Shown here: one piece after another, positions 1 to 8,044 of the stretch
Layout of the letters: each line of letters begins with the position of its first letter
How positions within the stretch are numbered: the first letter of the stretch is position 1
Assembly (NCBI RefSeq): GCF_900092335.1
Contig: NZ_LT596208.1
Location: forward strand, 1,568,975 to 1,618,075
DNA length: 49,101 nt
Direction: 5' to 3'
Source: Corynebacterium phoceense
GTDB lineage: Bacteria > Actinomycetota > Actinomycetes > Mycobacteriales > Mycobacteriaceae
Notes under the pieces: model-generated
What the model was told of the DNA's origin: nothing
The model's database searches: none
Seen by the model: only the letters and a program-made list of their open reading frames with translations
Made by a program: the position numbers and the translations under genes

Positions 1-145
1 CCCGGAGCCTGGTCACCGGGCCGCCCACCTCCCCCGCCCCGTCGCCGTGGCCGCCCGCCCCGCCATCCGCCTGCGCCGGCGCATGTACCTGCAAAGGATC
101 GTCGCCGACCTCGAGGACGCGGACGAGGAAGGCTCCTACTACTAA
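1..145 (+). CDS. 3' end of an unidentified protein (partial)
   Basis: An open frame runs in from the left edge (first full codon at position 2) and stops at the TAA at 143-145. The visible 47 residues are rich in Pro, Ala and Arg and end in an acidic tail, DLEDADEEGSYY. The tail of charged residues after an Arg-rich patch suggests the end of a cytoplasmic domain, but there is no recognisable motif. The stop lies 3 bp from the stop of the converging DeoR remnant. Function cannot be assigned from this fragment. Confidence 0.5.
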   Translation, partial: PEPGHRAAHLPRPVAVAARPAIRLRRRMYLQRIVADLEDADEEGSYY

Positions 146-148
146 GCC

Positions 149-790
149 TTATTTACCTGCGGGCACCGTAATCACGTGCACGCCCAGCTCGCGAATCTGC
201 GCGAGAATGTCCGCTGGCGCGTCCGTGGTCGTGACCAGCTGATGCAAATCCTCGATATCGCCAAACCGAAACGTCGAGACATGATTAAGCTTGCGCGGCG
301 CCACGGCCAAGATGCGTCGCGTTGCCGCGCGCATCGCGGCGCGTTTATTCTCCGCATCGTCATACGTTGTCGTCGCCAGCCCGTGTTCCAGCGACGTCGA
401 ACACGACCCCAGCACCACCACGTCTGCGCGAAATTCCCGCAAGGCGCTCGCCACCGCGACGCTGGACAACGCCAGCGTGTCCGGTTCGACCTGCCCACCC
501 GGCACAAAGATATTCGCTCCCGGCTTCGCCCCGAGCGCCGCCGCGGAATGCAGGCTCAGACACATTGCCGTAATGGGCCGGCCAGCCAGCCGCTGCGCAA
601 TGGCCTGCACCGTCGTGCCGTTATCAAAAATCACCGCGTCATCATCTGCAATTAACTCCGATGCCGCCCGCGCAATCGCCGCCTTCGCCTCCGGGTCTTC
701 TGCCTGCCGCGCCCGGAAAGGCTTGGGCGTTCCGCACCGCTCGACCCGGCGCGCCCCACCATGCGTGCGCACGAGCAACGACAAAACACA
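149..790 (-). pseudogene. DeoR-family sugar-sensing regulator lacking its HTH domain
   Basis: The C-terminal effector domain of a DeoR-type repressor is intact. It runs from the hallmark linker LLVRTHGGARR (coded about 742-778) through the phosphosugar-binding fold, with DDDAVIFDNGTT, SLHSA, VVVLGSCS and TYDDAENK segments in the usual order. DeoR proteins carry an N-terminal winged helix of about 50 residues just before VRTHGG. Here the codons upstream give unrelated sequence and run into the 3' end of the SecB-like gene. The open frame can be extended to 925, but that stretch does not resemble a DeoR N terminus. I infer a 5'-truncated relic created when the neighbouring TAC locus arrived or by a deletion. 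Without the HTH it should not bind DNA as a DeoR protein. Confidence 0.75.
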
Positions 791-884
791 ACTTTCACCC
801 CACATAGCCAGCATCCCCCTGGCAGAGGTCAGGCCAGACATGGTGAAACAATCCCAGAAGCGATAGCCCCGGACGAGGACCGCA

Positions 885-1292
885 TTAACCGAAAAATTCG
901 GCAAATGCTTCAGGTGCGAAAGCATTCTCCATGTCTTTGGGGAAAGGTACGACAGCGCGATCGATTGAGGCAGCCAATTCGTTGAGCTTCAGCTGCGTCG
1001 CAGCCAGAGTGCGCGGTCCTGCCCACGACGACAGAATTTCCACTTGCTGCTCCTGAGTCGCTGGTTCAGAAAGCATATAAACGCCCCGTACCGCAGCAAC
1101 GATGTCCGCGTCATCTCCAGTACGATTCACGCAGACCTCGAGTCCAATTGCATCGTCTGCGAGATGTACTCCGAAAGTCATCGTTACGTTGATGGGAATC
1201 TCTTCCCCATTGCTGCTGAAGCTTTTTGCTTCAGCGCTGACTTTCGCTACGGAATATGATTCGGAGATTATCAGCTCCGTCCCCTCACCCAT
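885..1292 (-). CDS. SecB-like chaperone of a toxin-antitoxin-chaperone (TAC) locus
   Basis: This 135-residue protein has the layout of SecB-like chaperones. Alternating beta strands (TMTFGVHLADDAIGLEVCV, then VAAVRGVYMLSE) are followed by a helix with ILSSWAGPRTLAATQLKLNE, and a closing VVPFPKDMENAF matches the LPPINF-type end of SecB. Bacteria of this group do not use SecB for export. In M. tuberculosis the SecB-like Rv1957 protects an unstable HigA-type antitoxin. The ATG at 1292 has a good ribosome-binding site (AAGGAG) and overlaps the shifted-frame end of the antitoxin gene upstream, which implies translational coupling. The order toxin, antitoxin, chaperone on the minus strand matches the known TAC order. 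The family call comes from fold pattern and context, not from strong identity. An unrelated small protein is the alternative. Confidence 0.5.
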   Translation of the reverse strand: MGEGTELIISESYSVAKVSAEAKSFSSNGEEIPINVTMTFGVHLADDAIGLEVCVNRTGDDADIVAAVRGVYMLSEPATQEQQVEILSSWAGPRTLAATQLKLNELAASIDRAVVPFPKDMENAFAPEAFAEFFG

Positions 1293-1688
1293 GCACCTTG
1301 CTCCTTGTTGTCGTTCTAAAAGACGGTCCGCGGCGCGGAGAGAACTCCGATGTTAACGGATCCCCAGTAGCGATAACCTTCATCTGAAAATGGGTCGTAC
1401 TCGGGGGCGAGGGAGAATGCACCGCGGACGGTTCAACTTCTTGGAAGCTGTGAACCCAGGCCGACATGGAGAGCTCAGCCCCACGGCCTTGGCATACCGC
1501 CGAAGAGTAGACATCGTAAAATTCGATTCGCCTTGCTCAAAAGCAACAATTACGTCGCTTTCTACTCTGAGCGCGGCCGCCACCTCGTCGATAGTTCGAC
1601 CGCTATCTTGGCGAATTGCTCGCAAGTCATCAACCAGTTTAAGTTGAGCACGGGCATTGACCCGCCCGAGCGAGTTTCGACTTCTCAT
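1285..1688 (-). pseudogene. HigA-type Xre antitoxin with a frameshift
   Basis: From the ATG at 1688 the frame encodes an Xre/Cro-type HTH: LVDDLRAIRQDSGRTIDEVA, then VESDVIVAFEQGES and FTMSTLRRYAKAVG. After that the frame drifts into Pro/Arg-rich sequence and stops at 1380 (102 residues). The other frame continues from the same point as GAELSMSAWVHSF and stops at 1285, overlapping the chaperone ATG. RYAKAVGAEL is the usual continuation in HigA antitoxins. One missing G in the run of four G (minus strand; C run at 1479-1482) explains the switch, and the restored product would be about 134 residues. The C-terminal chaperone-addiction segment would be in the lost part. Antitoxin decay is expected once the toxin gene is broken. 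A programmed frameshift or a sequencing error in the homopolymer cannot be excluded. Confidence 0.6.
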
Positions 1689-2027
1689 GGGACACCACCT
1701 CTCCGTCTACATAGCCTTCGGTCCCCACATAGCTTTTAGTCTGAGTATAAATTAGCTTTCGCGCAGGTACCTAAGACTAAATTGCTTATGGTCGCGAGTC
1801 CAGCGTCGCGCCTCATCAATCGCACCCTTGATGTGGGAATCTTGCTTGCCGCGTTTCACTTTCTTTTTGCGCACCTTTTTCCCACGCAGGCTGGAGAACA
1901 AGACATCATCGGTCGGCTCACTGGTTTCGGCATCATTCAAATCATGGAAATAGGATCGCCAGAGAATTCCGTCTTCTTCGTTGAAGGAGGGGCCTGACCC
2001 CTGGAAAGTAGACACGTCGGGGGTTAG

Positions 2028-2924
2028 CTATGCTGCTTGGGTCAGTGTAGCTGATGTGAGTGCTTCGAAGTCATCGGGGGCTAGAAGGTTGCACCAGGAG
2101 TGTCGTCTGCGTGTGTTGTAGCGCATGCACCATCGGAAGACTTCCTGCCGGCAGATAATGGGATTATCAAAGACTTTCCGATCACGTAGCACTTCACGTT
2201 TTAAGGTGGCGTTAAATGACTCTGCCAGGGCATTATCGGCACTAGTTCCCACCGCGCCCATGGATTGGCGCACACCAAGTTGGGCGCAGTGGTCCCTAAA
2301 CGCCTGTGAGGTGTACACACTTCCATGATCAGAATGGAAAATAGCCCCGTCAAGGCTTCCGCGGACTGTGCTGGCATGGGACAAAGCCTCGATGACCAGT
2401 GAGACACGCATGTGGTCTGCGAGTGCATAACCTGCAAGTTTTCGTGAATAGGTGTCAATGACCGTGGCAAGGTACATGTTCTTACCGCCCTTACACGGCA
2501 GGTAGGTAATGTCGCCGACATACACACGGTTCGGCTCGTCAGCGGTGAATGTACGGCCTACTAAATCTGGCATGACACGGTGACCAGGCTTACGCCTAGT
2601 GGTGATGCATCGACGCCGTTTGCTAAAGCCTTTTAGCCCCATGGATTTCATGATGCGTGCGACCTTCTTATGGTTGATCGGGCCGAAGTCCGTATCGTCG
2701 TTGAGGCTTGCAGCGATGCGTTTAGCACCATAAAGCCCGTTCTCATCATCGAAGATGGCCTTGATTCTTGCACCAATAAGGGCATCGGAATACATCTTTA
2801 ACCTGCGATTTTCGCGGGTGTTGACCCATTTATAAAACGAGGAGCGATTGAGCTTTAACACATGGCACATCCGCTTGACCGAATACTCGGTTCGGTGGTC
2901 ATAGACAAACTGGAAGCGGATCAC
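2028..2924 (-). CDS. IS3-family transposase OrfB (rve/DDE integrase domain), IS-A copy 1
   Basis: OrfB is 298 residues. It has an N-terminal HTH_21-type segment (VKRMCHVLKLNRSSFYKW, then YGAKRIAASLN) and a retroviral-integrase-like catalytic core. The acidic residues fall in VYVGDITYLP, AIFHSDHGSVY and NALAESFNATLKRE (the D, D and E of the DDE triad), with the C-terminal YNTRRRHSW typical of the family. It starts with GTG, and the start overlaps the orfA stop by 4 nt (GTGA), which suggests coupled translation in addition to or instead of the -1 frameshifting used by many IS3 elements. The enzyme cuts and joins the IS-A ends. The sequence is identical in both copies of the element. Confidence 0.93.
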   Translation of the reverse strand: MIRFQFVYDHRTEYSVKRMCHVLKLNRSSFYKWVNTRENRRLKMYSDALIGARIKAIFDDENGLYGAKRIAASLNDDTDFGPINHKKVARIMKSMGLKGFSKRRRCITTRRKPGHRVMPDLVGRTFTADEPNRVYVGDITYLPCKGGKNMYLATVIDTYSRKLAGYALADHMRVSLVIEALSHASTVRGSLDGAIFHSDHGSVYTSQAFRDHCAQLGVRQSMGAVGTSADNALAESFNATLKREVLRDRKVFDNPIICRQEVFRWCMRYNTRRRHSWCNLLAPDDFEALTSATLTQAA

Positions 2925-3220
2925 CAGCGTGTCTCTTCGGCAAAATATTTCGCGGCCTTGCGCAGAATATCGCGTTCTTCGCGCAGCTTCGCGTTCTCTT
3001 TTTCTAGCTGGCGGATTCGCTCGGAATCAGTCGTCTCCTTGGCGTTGTCGCGCATGGCCTTCGTGCGGGCACGTTTGCCGGTGCCGTATTGCTGAAGCCA
3101 GGAGAAAAGCGAGGAACGATTGACTCCAAGCTCTGCTGAAGCCGCGTGAAGTGAAAGGTCCTCATTGTTTTCATAGAGGGCCACAGCATCACGTTTGAAC
3201 TGTTCGGAGTACCTAGGCAT
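2921..3220 (-). CDS. IS3-family transposase OrfA (HTH plus leucine zipper), IS-A copy 1
   Basis: OrfA is 99 residues and begins MPRYSEQFKRDAVALYENN. A helix-turn-helix (LSLHAASAELGVNRSSLFSWLQQ) is followed by a coiled-coil/leucine-zipper stretch (RIRQLEKENAKLREERDIL) that dimerises and pairs with OrfB. The tail KAAKYFAEETRW is typical of IS3 OrfA proteins. It recognises the element ends and is cotranscribed with orfB. The gene is intact here, whereas the same gene in the second copy is broken near its start by IS-B. Confidence 0.92.
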   Translation of the reverse strand: MPRYSEQFKRDAVALYENNEDLSLHAASAELGVNRSSLFSWLQQYGTGKRARTKAMRDNAKETTDSERIRQLEKENAKLREERDILRKAAKYFAEETRW

Positions 3221-3651
3221 GGTGGTAGATTACCTTTCTTCCCAACCCAACCGGGCTGGATATCAGGTGTCCACCAAACAGGGGTCAGGTCCGAGCTTCC
3301 TTGAAAACGAATTTCTCCGTACCACGGGATTTGCCCACTTGCTGCACGCCAACGACGCAGTGTTCTTTCCCCCACCGGACAACGATAACTCCCACGTCCA
3401 CGACCAGTCTCCGCATTGTCAGCAACCGGAAGTCCACGTTGAACCGCTCGATCGAGAAGCTCATCATACAAATCAGCCGCAGCTTCATCGTTTTCGCACA
3501 GCTGCTCGTATTCAGATTGATAGCGAGGCGCCTCATGTACTCGGGCACCCGGCTCATTCAAGCGGCACAGTTCATCATCCATGTAACGGTCCTCTTCTAA
3601 TTCCAAAGGTCTTGAATTGTGATAGTTAATTTTAAACGGCGCACTCGACAT

Positions 3652-4039
3652 GAGCGCCTGCCCTTGAATCCCCGTTACGCACCCAGGTCCGTCAGGAATT
3701 CACCCCTGAAGCCTCACCGCAATCCGTCCCCAACGTTCATGCCAATCTCGTCCTCAGCTCACAGCTGCGCAGCGCTCGTTCCACTGCCCCACTTTTGTCA
3801 GCCTTTCACAAGGCACTCTCACAGCGATTATCTTCGTTAACGTTAAAGCGCGCCCCGCTCCAATGCCGAAGTCACTGAAAGACGAGCCCTCCCGCGCCCT
3901 CACAGCAGCTCTTGTATGGACCATCAGGAAAACCTATGCCCACGAATAGAGCCGCCCGTACGCTACTTCGACTAAACGCCTTCTCCTTGGCCAGAAACAA
4001 GCTCACATCGACACCAGTTCTTGTTATTCTCACCTCATC
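3652..4039. other. Intergenic region between the toxin gene and the primase-helicase
   Basis: About 390 bp with no credible gene on either strand. The short open frames lack ribosome-binding sites and have no recognisable content. The region must hold the promoters of two divergent genes: the minus-strand toxin operon and the plus-strand primase-helicase. A TATTCT hexamer just upstream of 4040 is a weak -10 candidate. No strong operator or terminator is visible. Confidence 0.4.
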
Positions 4040-6526
4040 ATGACCGCGTCCCACTCACCCCAGGCCTCCAGCCCAAACAACACCGAACTCGACGCACTAC
4101 GCCTCCGCGTCGAAGGGCTGGAACGTGCCCTCCTCGCCCTCGCCGGTGTTTCCTCCGTCGAGGAACTCCTTGAGCAGCACGCAATTCCTGATGCACCAAT
4201 CAACCTTGCGCAGCCCACGGAATCTCTACCCGACGTCCCTGTTTCACCAACACCAGCCGCCCGCACTCGGATGTCAGGCGAAGTAACAAAAGACTCCTCC
4301 ACCGCGGAGAAAATGGCGCTCTACATGTCGCGCTTCCGCGGCCGCCAGGACATCCACGCCATCGCGTGGACGAGCAAGGACGGCCAGAAGAAGGCCTGGT
4401 TCCCCGCCACGCGTCACACGAAGTTCAAGGATGACCCATCACCGGAGAACCTCCGCCCACTCGACGCGTCGGTCATCACCAAGCATCTCACCCGCACCGA
4501 GTTCTTCGCCGGACTCTACCCCTTGCTTCCCGATGACACCTGCTATCTCCTCGCCTGTGACTTCGACGACGGCGACTTCCAACAAGACGCCCTCGCCTAC
4601 GCCGAACAATGCCGAGCCCACGGACTCGATCCGCTCATCGAGGTCTCTCGCTCCGGCGCCGGCGCCCATGTCTGGATCTTCTTTGAGACCGCGGTTCCCG
4701 CGCAGCTCGCCCGCCAGGTTGGTCTCGGTTTACTCGCAAGCTCTCCACGTCCCGTGAAGTTCTCGAGCTACGACCGCTTCTTCCCTGCCCAAGATCGGCT
4801 GCCCGTCAACGCGCGCGGCCAGGCCCAGCTGGGCAACCTCATCGCCCTCCCGCTGCAGGGCAACCATCGCCAGAAAGGCACTACCGTCTTCGTCGACGAC
4901 GATTTCCATCCCTTCGACGATCAATTCGCCGTTCTTTCCTGCACCCGCCTCGCCACGCAGCACCAACTTCAGAAGATCCGCGATGCGCTCTACACCGACC
5001 ACGATCCCGAGAAACTCCCCTCTCCACCCTGCAAGCAACAGTTAAAGAAAATCGCCAAGACCAACAAAGCCAAAAGCGACAAAGACCGGAAGGCCTCCGT
5101 CACCCACGACGCCCTCGTCCACATCGCCACCGCCAACCTCGACACCGCCACGCTCAATGCCCTGCGCCACCTGGGTGTCTTCCCCAACCCCGAGTTCTAC
5201 AAGCTCCAAAATCAGCGCTTTTCCACATGGGGCAAGCCCCGCGTCATCGTCCGCTATCAGGAAGACGCCAGCCCACACGGCAAGCACGAGCTCCTCCTCG
5301 ACCGTGGTCTCCTCGAGCCAGCCATCGACATTCTCAAAGAAGCTGGCTACACCATCACCCGGCGCGGCCACACGCCCAAGCCGCCGAAGATTGACGCCAC
5401 CTTCACCGGCGAGCTCACCCCGCCGCAGAAGAAGGCACTCAACGACATTTCAGCCCACCACACTGGTGTCCTCGTCGCCCCACCCGGCACCGGTAAGACC
5501 GTCATCGCCTGTGCACTCATCGCGCGCCGCCGCGTTCCCACCGCCGTCATCGTCAAAACCAAGGAACTCGCCGCGCAGTGGCACGATCGCCTCACACGTT
5601 TCCTCGACGTCTTACCTGGCACCAAAGCCAAGCCCACCCACGTCGTGGACATCGTCAGCGCCGTCGCGCTCGGCCGCAAGGACACAGACGCTTCTTTTCT
5701 CGAAAAGTACGGTCACGTCATCGTCGATGAGTGCCACGGCGTCGCAGCACCGGGACTGACCGCTGCACTGAGCAAGCTCAACATCCGCTATTGGACGGGG
5801 CTGACCGCCACGCCCTACCGTTCCGATGGTCTCGATCGCCTCATCACCATGCTGCTCGGACCCATCCGCCACACCATCGCGCCCCAGCGCACCACCCGGC
5901 GCGAGTACCACCCTCACCTCACCGAGTTCACCCACGAGATCCTCGGCCCTGTCGACATGACGGAGATCTACAACGCCCTTGCTGCCGATGCCGCCCGCAA
6001 CGCCCTTGTCATCTCCGTCACCGCCGCCACAGCGCAGGCTGGCCACAACGTCCTCGTCCTGTCCAACCGCCGCGCCCACGTCGCCGCGCTCACGGAGGAA
6101 CTTCGCCACCAGCTCCCCGATGCCAACGTCTTCTCCCTCACCGGCGGCCTCACCCCCGCCGAGCGCCACGACCTCCACGCCCAACTCGACGCCTCGACAC
6201 ACTTCGTCCTCGTCGCCATGGACAAAGTCGCCGGCGAGGGCTTTGACCTCCCCACCATCGACGCCCTCGTCCTCGCCTCCCCCATCTCTTTCAAGGGCAA
6301 CATCATCCAGCGCATCGGCCGAGTGACCCGCGGCGAGACCAACGCCACCGCCACCGTCCACGACTTCAACGACTACAACTGCCCTCCCCTGGCCACAATG
6401 TTCAAACGCCGCCAACGCGTCATCAAAAACGAAGGCTTCGACATTATCCCCGTCACCGGCACCCCGGACACACCGCTTCCGCTCTCGCCTGCCGACGTCT
6501 CCGCCCCCAGGACCGCAGGTAGCTGA
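4040..6526 (+). CDS. TOTE-type primase-helicase (AEP primase plus superfamily 2 helicase)
   Basis: This 828-residue protein is a fusion. Residues about 15-45 form a coiled coil (LDALRLRVEGLERALLALAG). Residues about 90-300 are an archaeo-eukaryotic primase (AEP) domain: the metal-binding motif is LLACDFDDGD (about 173) and the second motif is VSRSGAGAHVWIFF (about 202). Residues about 455-800 are an SF2 helicase with Walker A APPGTGKT (about 480), a DECH box VIVDECHG (about 563), TGLTATPYR, and motif VI QRIGRVTRG (about 758). The AEP-helicase fusion is the core of the TOTE conflict systems described by comparative genomics, thought to act against invading DNA or RNA. It stands alone: no companion nuclease or protease gene is adjacent. 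Flanking TA-like and IS genes support an accessory defence role, which is inference. A plasmid- or phage-derived replication protein is the alternative. Confidence 0.85.
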   Translation: MTASHSPQASSPNNTELDALRLRVEGLERALLALAGVSSVEELLEQHAIPDAPINLAQPTESLPDVPVSPTPAARTRMSGEVTKDSSTAEKMALYMSRFRGRQDIHAIAWTSKDGQKKAWFPATRHTKFKDDPSPENLRPLDASVITKHLTRTEFFAGLYPLLPDDTCYLLACDFDDGDFQQDALAYAEQCRAHGLDPLIEVSRSGAGAHVWIFFETAVPAQLARQVGLGLLASSPRPVKFSSYDRFFPAQDRLPVNARGQAQLGNLIALPLQGNHRQKGTTVFVDDDFHPFDDQFAVLSCTRLATQHQLQKIRDALYTDHDPEKLPSPPCKQQLKKIAKTNKAKSDKDRKASVTHDALVHIATANLDTATLNALRHLGVFPNPEFYKLQNQRFSTWGKPRVIVRYQEDASPHGKHELLLDRGLLEPAIDILKEAGYTITRRGHTPKPPKIDATFTGELTPPQKKALNDISAHHTGVLVAPPGTGKTVIACALIARRRVPTAVIVKTKELAAQWHDRLTRFLDVLPGTKAKPTHVVDIVSAVALGRKDTDASFLEKYGHVIVDECHGVAAPGLTAALSKLNIRYWTGLTATPYRSDGLDRLITMLLGPIRHTIAPQRTTRREYHPHLTEFTHEILGPVDMTEIYNALAADAARNALVISVTAATAQAGHNVLVLSNRRAHVAALTEELRHQLPDANVFSLTGGLTPAERHDLHAQLDASTHFVLVAMDKVAGEGFDLPTIDALVLASPISFKGNIIQRIGRVTRGETNATATVHDFNDYNCPPLATMFKRRQRVIKNEGFDIIPVTGTPDTPLPLSPADVSAPRTAGS

Positions 6527-6563
6527 GACACCGAATGCACTACGGAGCGTGACATTTTCTCCG

Positions 6564-7589
6564 CTAATTGCCCAATGGTAGCTTCGGCAATGCAGCATAC
6601 AGCGCCTCGCACTGCGGACATGCCGGCAGCGAGTCTGCGTCTTGTGTGGGAACGAAATAGACTCCACACAAGGAACGCACACCAGTCCCATCTATGATCT
6701 TACTTGCTAAATGTTCACGGTGTGTGAAATGTGCGACGGCCCCGAGTTCTACCTCCGCGAGGGTGCGCATCACATCATGCGTTTCTAGCTCGGAAATGCG
6801 CTTGTCGAGACTCCCCGGCTCTTCCATTTGATGAAACGCGTCCCCAACACGATCCCAGCCTTGTGCGGGCGGGTAGACCGAAGCCAATACACGAACGATG
6901 AGCTGCCAATAGAGCTCCTCGTTGAAGTTGACTCCACGCTGCGGAAAGAACTCAACGATGACTTCATCTGCGGCGATGCGGTCCTCGCCCCGCACCAATT
7001 CCACGTACAACTCGACGGTCGCGAACCTCCCCAATCGCGCTAGCGGATGGTTCACGTCAAAGCGCGCTATCCCACCGCCACAAATCTCCTGCAACGCAAC
7101 CAGCACCTCACGCTGGATATTGAGTTCCCACTCCGTACGAATACGCGCCGCCGTCTCCAACTTCAGCAAACGTTTATCGTCTTCCGTCGGCAATAGCCGA
7201 GTAATAGTACCGTTGTGCTCCTCACGCTCCACAAATTTATAGAAGTCGTCATTGTCCTCATGACCACCTTTTGCACGCCCTGCAGCAACCAGCCAGCACA
7301 CTCCTGTTCCAGGATCGGTCCACACCCCGCCTCGCCACTGAGACTGCTTTATCTCCAGCAGACGAATGGAGACAGCACTCCCAATAGCGCCCACGTAGTT
7401 ATCGGCGGACGCTGTGTCGGTGAACGATTCGGCGGTCTTCCTTATGATCGGATGTGCGAGCTCGCTTAACGGCAATAAATCTTCGTAACGCTCATCACCC
7501 ACCGCACGCATGACGAACGATTCTTGCCAGCCGTCCCTCAAGTCCTCTTTAAGTACTCGAAGCGTGGGACGCCCGCGTCTACTATGCAT
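6564..7589 (-). CDS. Uncharacterised protein with a C-terminal DUF3039-like segment
   Basis: This is a 341-residue protein whose first 270 residues I do not recognise. They are acidic and mostly helical in character, with DELY-type segments and a GGVWTDPGTGVCWLVAAGRA stretch. The C-terminal 60 residues resemble DUF3039: AHFTHREHLASKIIDGTGV, then SLCGVYFVP and CPQCEALYAAL. That pattern of one CG and one CPxC suggests a small metal site. The ATG at 7589 has a clear AAGGG ribosome-binding site and follows the HTH gene by 27 nt, so the two form an operon. A short HTH gene followed by a larger gene is the layout of many toxin-antitoxin or defence pairs. No toxin motif is visible, so a function is not assigned. 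Confidence 0.7.
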   Translation of the reverse strand: MHSRRGRPTLRVLKEDLRDGWQESFVMRAVGDERYEDLLPLSELAHPIIRKTAESFTDTASADNYVGAIGSAVSIRLLEIKQSQWRGGVWTDPGTGVCWLVAAGRAKGGHEDNDDFYKFVEREEHNGTITRLLPTEDDKRLLKLETAARIRTEWELNIQREVLVALQEICGGGIARFDVNHPLARLGRFATVELYVELVRGEDRIAADEVIVEFFPQRGVNFNEELYWQLIVRVLASVYPPAQGWDRVGDAFHQMEEPGSLDKRISELETHDVMRTLAEVELGAVAHFTHREHLASKIIDGTGVRSLCGVYFVPTQDADSLPACPQCEALYAALPKLPLGN

Positions 7590-7616
7590 AGCCCTTTTCG
7601 TACCGCAGAACCAAAA

Positions 7617-8015
7617 CTAGAGCAAGTCCGCAATCGTTGCATCTACTGCACGCGTGGTTTGCTGCTGGCGTGCCAGACGCTGTGCCAGTTCAATACGATC
7701 CGAATCGCGCTGCTGCTCGAATAGGGCGAGGTCGACTACACGAATGCGTCGATGCGTGCCTACCTTAAAGTAGGGAATTTTTCCCTGATCGAGAAGGCGA
7801 TTGAGAAATGTACGGCTCATACCGAGCTGCTTAGCTGCCTCATTCGGCGACAACGCAGCATCTTCCTCTGCGCTCAGCAGATTGCCACCGTTACGAAGCA
7901 CCTCTGCAATGTTCTGCATAAGAGTACGTACAACCGGCGATTCGCTCGCTTTCGCAAGCGCGTCAAACTCCTCCAGCTGCTGAGGAGTCATCTTTTCGTC
8001 CTGGAGAATACGCAT
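7617..8015 (-). CDS. Excisionase-type (MerR-like) HTH DNA-binding protein
   Basis: This protein is 132 residues from the ATG at 8015, which has an AGAGG site before it. The open frame extends to 8207, but the extra 64 residues look non-coding. The N-terminal 50 residues contain helices (PQQLEEFDALAKA, SPVVRTLMQNIAEVLRNGG). The centre is an excisionase-family winged helix: LSPNEAAKQLGMSRTFLNRL, then GKIPYFKVGTHRRIRVVDL. A helical tail of Arg/Gln-rich sequence follows. Proteins of this type in Actinobacteria are commonly antitoxins (often paired with PIN toxins) and autorepress their operon. Here the partner is the DUF3039-like gene, not a PIN protein. An inverted repeat lies about 30 bp upstream. 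Confidence 0.8.
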   Translation of the reverse strand: MRILQDEKMTPQQLEEFDALAKASESPVVRTLMQNIAEVLRNGGNLLSAEEDAALSPNEAAKQLGMSRTFLNRLLDQGKIPYFKVGTHRRIRVVDLALFEQQRDSDRIELAQRLARQQQTTRAVDATIADLL

Positions 8016-8044
8016 GGTCAACCTCTGCTTCAACACAACATAGT

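Larger units (their letters stand above)
1990..3292 (-). mobile_element. IS-A copy 1, IS3-family insertion sequence (1303 bp)
   Basis: The element is bounded by imperfect inverted repeats. The left end begins GGGCCTGACCCCTG and the right end, read inward, begins GGACCTGACCCCTG; both continue to a shared ACAC about 26 bp in. A 3-bp target duplication GAG lies at 1987-1989 and 3293-3295. It carries orfA and orfB on the minus strand. The coding content is identical to the second copy at 18003, so transposition was recent. The insertion lies inside the HigB-like toxin gene. This copy looks complete and potentially active. Confidence 0.92.
1752..3651 (-). pseudogene. HigB/RelE-like toxin gene split by IS-A
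   Basis: The 5' part (3651 to 3296) and 3' part (1989 to 1752) are separated by the insertion sequence at 1990-3292. Removing the element and one copy of its 3-bp duplication joins them in frame (594 nt, 197 residues plus stop). The junction reads EIRFQGS|SFNEEDG without any loss. The rebuilt C-terminal half has the strand pattern of HigB/RelE-type mRNA interferases: IPWYGEIRF, ILWRSYFHDL, DDVLFSSLRGKKVRKKK, then a helix HIKGAIDEARRW. The N-terminal 100 residues are a charged extension that I do not recognise. It sits first in the order toxin-antitoxin-SecB-like chaperone. Active-site residues cannot be assigned with confidence. The split product should be inactive. Confidence 0.55.

Noticed and set aside
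149..925. A complete DeoR regulator of 258 residues starting at 925
   Set aside because: The N-terminal third has no winged helix and overlaps the SecB-like gene; only the part from LLVRTHGGARR resembles the family.
885..1292. An alternative reading of the 135-residue protein as a DUF of phage origin
   Set aside because: No phage genes are nearby and the order after a HigA-type gene fits a chaperone; the identity stays uncertain.
4040..6526. A DnaG- or plasmid-type replication protein
   Set aside because: The AEP motif plus SF2 helicase fusion is not the DnaG fold, and no origin, partition gene or plasmid gene is adjacent.
5612..6691. Minus-strand 359-residue open frame opposite the primase-helicase
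   Set aside because: Composed of Val/Gly/Asp-rich shadow sequence; it follows from the GC-rich third positions of the real gene.
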